DNA of 64,000 nt from Aselliscus stoliczkanus (Eukaryota; Chordata; Mammalia; Chiroptera; Hipposideridae), in the NCBI GenBank assembly GCA_033961575.1, contig CM066732.1:79426187-79490186 (forward strand), written 5' to 3'. The first letter of the stretch is position 1; every line of letters starts with the position of its first letter. Positions 59,504-64,000 of the stretch are shown piece after piece. Made by a program: the position numbers and the translations under genes. Below the pieces are notes generated by a model, which worked only from the letters and a program-made list of their open reading frames with translations, made no database searches and was not told the DNA's origin.

Positions 59504-60487
59504 AAGAGTAGATTGTACATAAATACAATGGACTATTGCTTGGCCATGGAAAGGAATGGGTTCTTGCGATCTGCAGTGGCATGGATAGACCTGAAGGGTA
59601 TTGTGCTAAGTGGAGTATGTGAGACAGAGAAACACAGATGCAATGTGATTTTGCTTATAAGTGCAATTCTAAAAAACAAAGTAAGCAAACAAATAAAACA
59701 GAAAAAACTCATAGATACAGAGAACATTTTGATGGTTGCCAGATAGAGGGGGGGGTTTGGGGATAAGAAAGGGGAAGGGATTAAGAAATACAAATTGGTT
59801 ATAGTGGGAATGTAGTATATAGCATAAGGCATACAGTCAATAATATTGTAATAACTATGTATGGTGTCAGATAGGTATTAGATAGATGGGAGAGGGGTTG
59901 AAGGTCAGGGTGATAAGGTTGAGGGCTTAAGAACAAATTGGTAGTTACAAAATACTCATGGGGATGTAAAATATAGGGAAGACAGTCAATAATTTGGTAA
60001 TAACTATGTACAGTGCCCAGTGGGTACTAGACTAGTTAGGGGGATCACTTCTTAAATTATATAAATGTCTAACCAGTATGCTGTATAAAATAACTGTACA
60101 CCTGAAATTAATATAAAATAACACTGAACGTCAAAATAAATAAATAAAAATAATGGATTAGGAAACTCCAAAACTCCACTAAAACCATGATCATGCTGCC
60201 AAAAAAGGTCAGAATCAATTTTTCAGAAACTCTGAAATCTGGTTTAAAAAGTTACAACAATTGGTAAAATGCTTACTAAAGAAACAAGTTACTAAATTTT
60301 GATGAGAGCTTTATGGCATTTTAACTTACCTACCTACCATCCCCCACTCTCCATCTAGGCCATGGCCTTAGGTACAATGGCCCAGGCTCCTGGTGTGGAT
60401 TGTCCTTGTTCTCAAAGAAATGTGACTGTGTATTTTGATCTGTGTGGTGGCTCCCTGAGTAACAGGCTCAGATACTTGCCCTTTTTT

Positions 60488-60690
60488 TCTTCTTTTACTT
60501 TTCAATTACAGTTGACATTCAATATTACATTAGTTTCAGGTGTATAGCACAGTGGTTACACATTTATATAACTTAACTTACGAAGTGATCCCCTGATAAG
60601 TATAGTACCCACCTGGCACCATATATAGTTATTACAATATTACTGATTATATTCCCTATGCTGTTCTTTATTTCCCTGTGAGCTTGCCCT
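60488..60690 (-). mobile_element. L1 3' UTR fragment
   Basis: ACAGTTGACATTCAATATTA, TTAGTTTCAGGTGTATAGCA and CACCTGGCACCATATATAG are the reverse of a laurasiatherian L1 3' end. Confidence 0.7.
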
Positions 60691-60831
60691 TGTTTTGCCT
60701 GCCTCAGGACTTTCTCAGGGCTGGATCCTGACCGTTTGTCAAAACGTTTAAGGGAAATACATAGCTGCAGCAGCTTGAAGCAAAGGATAACAGACAGGGC
60801 AAACAGGTGACAGACTAAAAAGTCAAGGACA

Positions 60832-60938
60832 GGGCCGGCCAAGTGGCGCGGTGGTTGGGAGCTGGTTTGGGCCGCCGGAGGCCCCGGTTTGGATCCCACA
60901 TGAGGGCCAGTGACACTGCCCTCAAAAAAAAAAAAGAA
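60832..60938 (+). mobile_element. Short Rhin-type SINE (type A)
   Basis: AGGGCCGGCCAAGTGGCGCG head and A-rich tail. Flanked by AAAAAGTCAAGG. Confidence 0.87.
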
Positions 60939-61286
60939 AAAAAAAGTCAAGGTGCGAAGGGGATACCTGGGGGAAATAAGCACTTAGAAAAGCTCCTGCC
61001 AATATTGGGGGAATCTGGAAGAATACACATGCTCAGGGCTGGATGTATGCTCAGGAAAGACCCCAGAAAACCTAAGCGTTCACCTCTGACTGACCTTTAG
61101 GTTCGTGAAAATCTGTATTAAAGAAAAGAAAGATGCCAAATCAATAAATTTTAACCTTAAGGAACTAGAAGGAAAAAAAGAGCAAACTAAACCCAAAGCT
61201 AGCAGAAGAAAATAATAAAGATTAGAGCAGATATAAATAAAACAGAATAGAAAACAATAGAAAGAATCAATAAAAACCAAAGCTGG

Positions 61287-61730
61287 GGCCAGCCGAGTGG
61301 CGCATTGGTTAAGCGCTGGTTTTGGGATGCCAGCAGCCCCGGTTCGGATCCCACATAAGGGCCAGTGACACTGCCCTCTACAGCTAACAACAGCTCCACA
61401 TGAAGCTGGGCTGTGCGAGCCCCGGTGATGGTGTAGGCTGCAGTCCCTGCTGCAGTGGGCTGCCATAGGCTACAGTGAGTGGCCCGCAGCCAGCGTGAGC
61501 GGCTGGCAGCCAAGTGTGAGCTGCCAACAGCTGCGGTGAGCGACATCCAGAGGCCAGCGACCGATCTGCCTCATCCGGGAAGAGCGCAATGATGATACCA
61601 ACAGTGAGGCAACAGCCTCTGCAACTAAACTGAAGAACAAAAAGACAGCAACTTGTCTGTTCCCCTTCCCCGATTCCCCAACGCTGTTCCCCCCCACCAA
61701 TTCCCCAATAAAATCTTTAAAAAAAAACCA
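61287..61730 (+). mobile_element. Long Rhin-type SINE (type B) inside L1
   Basis: GGGCCAGCCGAGTGGCGCAT head, AATAAAATCTTT tail. Flanked by AAAAACCAAAGCTGG on the left and AAAAAACCAAAGCTGG on the right. Confidence 0.88.
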
Positions 61731-62066
61731 AAAAACCAAAGCTGGTTCTTTGAAAAGAACTTTAGACTGATCTAGGAAAAAACGACAAACCTTTAGACTA
61801 ACCTAGAAAAAAAAACAACTTAAAACTTATGACAAAGTTACAAAAATAAAAACAGTGTGGTACTGGTGCAGAAGGATATACATATAGATCAATGAAAGTC
61901 CAGAAATAAACCCATACATCTAAGGTTAATTAATTTTAAACAAGGATGTCAAGACCATTCAATGGTGAAATATAGTCTCTTCAACAAATGGTGCTGGGAC
62001 AACTGGAGAGCCATATGCAAGATAATAAAATTAACCCCTACCTCATACCATATACAAAAGTTAAGT

Positions 62067-62725
62067 AGGGGGCAACCAGGTGGCTCAGTTGATTAGAGTG
62101 CATGCTCTTTTTTTTTTTTTTTAAAGATTTTATTGGGGAATTGGGGGAGGGGAAAAGCATTGGGGAATCAGGGAAGGGGAACAGACAAGTTGCTGTCTTT
62201 TTTTTTTTTGTTCTTCAGTCTAGCTGCAGAGGACGTTGCTTCACTGGCCCATGTTGGTATTGTCATTGCGCTCTTCCCAGATGAGGCAGATCAGTCACCG
62301 GCCTCTGGATGGTAGCTCACCGCGGCTATTGGCAGCTCACACTGGCTGCCGGCCACTCACCGTGGCCTATGGCAGCCCACTGCAGCAGGGGCTGCAGCCT
62401 ACACTGTCGCTGGGGCTAGCAGCCCAGCTCCAGGTGGAGCTGTTGTTAGCTGTAGAGGGCAGTCTCACTGGCCCTCATATGTAGGATCTGAACCGGGGCC
62501 GCTGGCATCCCCAAACCAGCTCTTAACCAATGAGCCACTCGGCCGGCCCTAGAGTGCATGCTCTTTAACAACAAGGTTGCCAGTTCAACTCCTGCATGCG
62601 ATGGTTGGCTGCGACCCTCCCTCAACTAGATTGAAAATGGCGACTGGACTTGGAGCTGAGTAGTCCTGGAAAAAACACTGTTCCCCGAAAAAACACATTG
62701 TTCCCCAATAAAGTTTTAAAAAAGA
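62067..62725 (+). mobile_element. tRNA-derived SINE (outer) split by another SINE
   Basis: Starts GGGGGCAACCAGGTGGCTCA, resumes after the inner SINE with CTCTTTAACAACAAGGTTGC and ends CCCCAATAAAGTTTTAAAA. Flanked by AAAAGTTAA. Its tRNA head differs from the Rhin-type GGGCCGGCC start. Confidence 0.78.
62109..62548 (-). mobile_element. Long Rhin-type SINE (type B), inner
   Basis: Reverse copy inside the outer SINE; sense-strand AATAAA at 62128-62133. Flanked by TAGAGTGCATGCTCTT on both sides, the duplicated piece being part of the outer SINE. Confidence 0.88.
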
Positions 62726-63839
62726 AAAAGTTAACTTAAAACAAAGACCTAATTGTAAGAGCTAAAACTATAAAACTGTTAGAAGAAAATACAGGGATAA
62801 ATGTGCACAACCTTGAATATGGCAATAGTATTTAGATGTCACATGACACCAGAAATAAATATAATTAAAAAATAATAGATATTGGACTTCATCAAAATTT
62901 AAAACTTTTGTGCATCAAAGGACACTATTAAGGGAGTGAAAAGACAATCTACAGGATGGGAGGATATATTTGCAAATCATATACCTGTTAAGTGTTTAGT
63001 GTCTAGAATTTATAGTCTTACAAGTCAACAGCAAAAATTCAACCCAATTTTAAAATGGGGCAAAAGATCTGAATAGTCATTTCTGCAAAGAAGATATATA
63101 GTCAATAAGTACATTAAAAGATGCTTACTATTATTAATCAGAGAAATGCAAATCAAAACCACAATGATATACCATTCCATAGTCACTCGAATGGCTACAA
63201 TCAATATATATTAACATTCATAGTAACAAATAACAGATAATAACAAATGTTTGTAAGGCTGTGGAGAAATAAGGAACCCTCATACACTGTGAGTAGAAAC
63301 GTAAAATGGAAAGCTACTTTGGAAAATAGTTTGGCAGTTCCTCAAAAAGTTAAGCATAGTCACCATATGACACAAGTTCACTCCTAGGTTTACATGCAAA
63401 AGAAATAAAAACAGATATACAAACATATCTTAAACTAATGTTCATAGTATCACTGTTCACAATAGCCACAAAAACCAAAAAAAACTCCAAACAAAAAAAG
63501 AAAACAAACTAAATGTCCATCAATGGATGATGAATGGATAAACAAAATATAGTATATATACAATGGAATATTATTCAGCAATGGAAAGGAATGAAGCACT
63601 GATACATGCAATAACATGGATGAGCCTGGAAATATGCTAAGTGAAACAAGTCAAGCACAAAAGGTCACAATATAGGAACCTATTTACATAGTAATATAAT
63701 TAAAAGGGTATAGGCACATAGAACTGAATAAGTGTTAGTATTATAATTATCAATCTTTCTATCTTGTATCTACTAGCACAGAAAATTTCTAATAATATAC
63801 TAATAAAACAATGAGAAAATCCTTAACTGAAGAGAAGAC

Positions 63840-64000
63840 TCTGAGGATCTCAAGACTCTTGAGATCCAATATACGATGGAAGGAGTCTGAATCTCTAAAT
63901 GATTGCATGGAGCTGAAAGTCTCTATCTGTCCCATCCCCTAACCAATCCACGTTGGACTGGAACATGGGTAAGTAATAAACTTTTATTGTGTTAAACCAT
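63840..64000 (+). repeat. Possible LTR 3' end, cut by window edge
   Basis: TGATTGCATGGAGCTGAAAG, CCAATCCACGTTGGACTGGA and AATAAACTTTTATTGTGTT resemble the R/U5 end of an old MaLR-type LTR. Only a partial copy is visible. Confidence 0.4.

Larger units (their letters stand above)
56251..60147 (+). mobile_element. HAL1-like (ORF1-only) L1-derived retrotransposon, with target duplication
   Basis: A 5' leader of about 1.5 kb is followed by a (CA)n run, an ORF1 region (about 57780-58623), an ORF2 start (58625-58910), an abrupt jump to the ORF2 3' end (58912-59830) and an L1 3' UTR with A-rich tail. About 3 kb of ORF2, including the reverse-transcriptase core, is absent. AAAATAATGGATTAGGA occurs just left of the element (about 56234-56250) and again right after the tail (about 60147-60163), so the deleted form inserted as a unit. 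A type B SINE interrupts it at 59074-59503. Alternative: an ordinary L1 deleted before or after insertion. Confidence 0.75.
61110..63700 (+). mobile_element. L1 ORF2 3'-part fragment with nested SINEs
   Basis: L1 ORF2 DNA on both sides of each SINE: AACCAAAGCTGGTTCTTTG joins across the first, and the AAAGTTAAC context across the second. Later parts show GTGCTGGGACAACTGGAGAG, GCTGTGGAGAAATAAGGAAC and CAATGGAATATTATTCAGCA, all ordered as in ORF2. Many stops; 5' truncated. It encodes no working protein. Confidence 0.8.

Overview
This is mammalian genomic DNA: AT-rich introns, small coding exons with GT/AG boundaries, a CpG-rich promoter and dense interspersed repeats. The commonest repeat is a tRNA-derived SINE whose head begins GGGCCGGCCGAGTGGC and whose tail in the long forms carries AATAAA followed by TCTTT. 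This resembles the Rhin-type SINEs of horseshoe and leaf-nosed bats, so a rhinolophoid bat is the most likely source. That is an inference from repeats, not a database match.

Two protein genes lie head-to-tail on the minus strand. G2E3 (G2/M-phase-specific ubiquitin ligase, ePHD/PHD zinc fingers plus a HECT-like domain) occupies about 22.5 kb to beyond the right edge. Thirteen consecutive coding exons can be placed with matching splice phases; only the exon with the first dozen or so residues is missing, probably beyond 64 kb. SCFD1 (SLY1, the Sec1/Munc18 protein of ER-Golgi traffic) starts at a GC-rich promoter near 17.0 kb and runs off the left edge. Its first seven coding exons (about 198 residues) are visible. 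The same G2E3-SCFD1 order is known from human 14q12.

Layout: 1-17,005 SCFD1 exons 7 to 1 with introns; about 16,985-17,250 CpG-rich promoter; 17.2-22.5 kb intergenic, holding old L1 pieces and microsatellites; 22,520-55,982 G2E3 exons and introns; 56-64 kb upstream G2E3 intron, mostly LINE-derived. The repeats include about 29 SINE insertions, many with clear target-site duplications; an L1-derived HAL1-like element with ORF1 but a gutted ORF2 (56.25-60.15 kb); a second L1 ORF2 fragment with nested SINEs (61.1-63.7 kb); a Tigger copy with nested insertions (29.9-31.2 kb); mariner-like and other inverted-repeat MITEs; MER5/Charlie-type fragments; MLT1 solo LTRs; MIR fragments; and microsatellites.

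No CRISPR, operon or unknown multi-gene system is present. The most interesting points are a predicted 10-residue C-terminal extension of G2E3, the HAL1-like element with its duplication, serial and nested SINE insertions that give a relative chronology, and SINEs carrying several tRNA-like modules.
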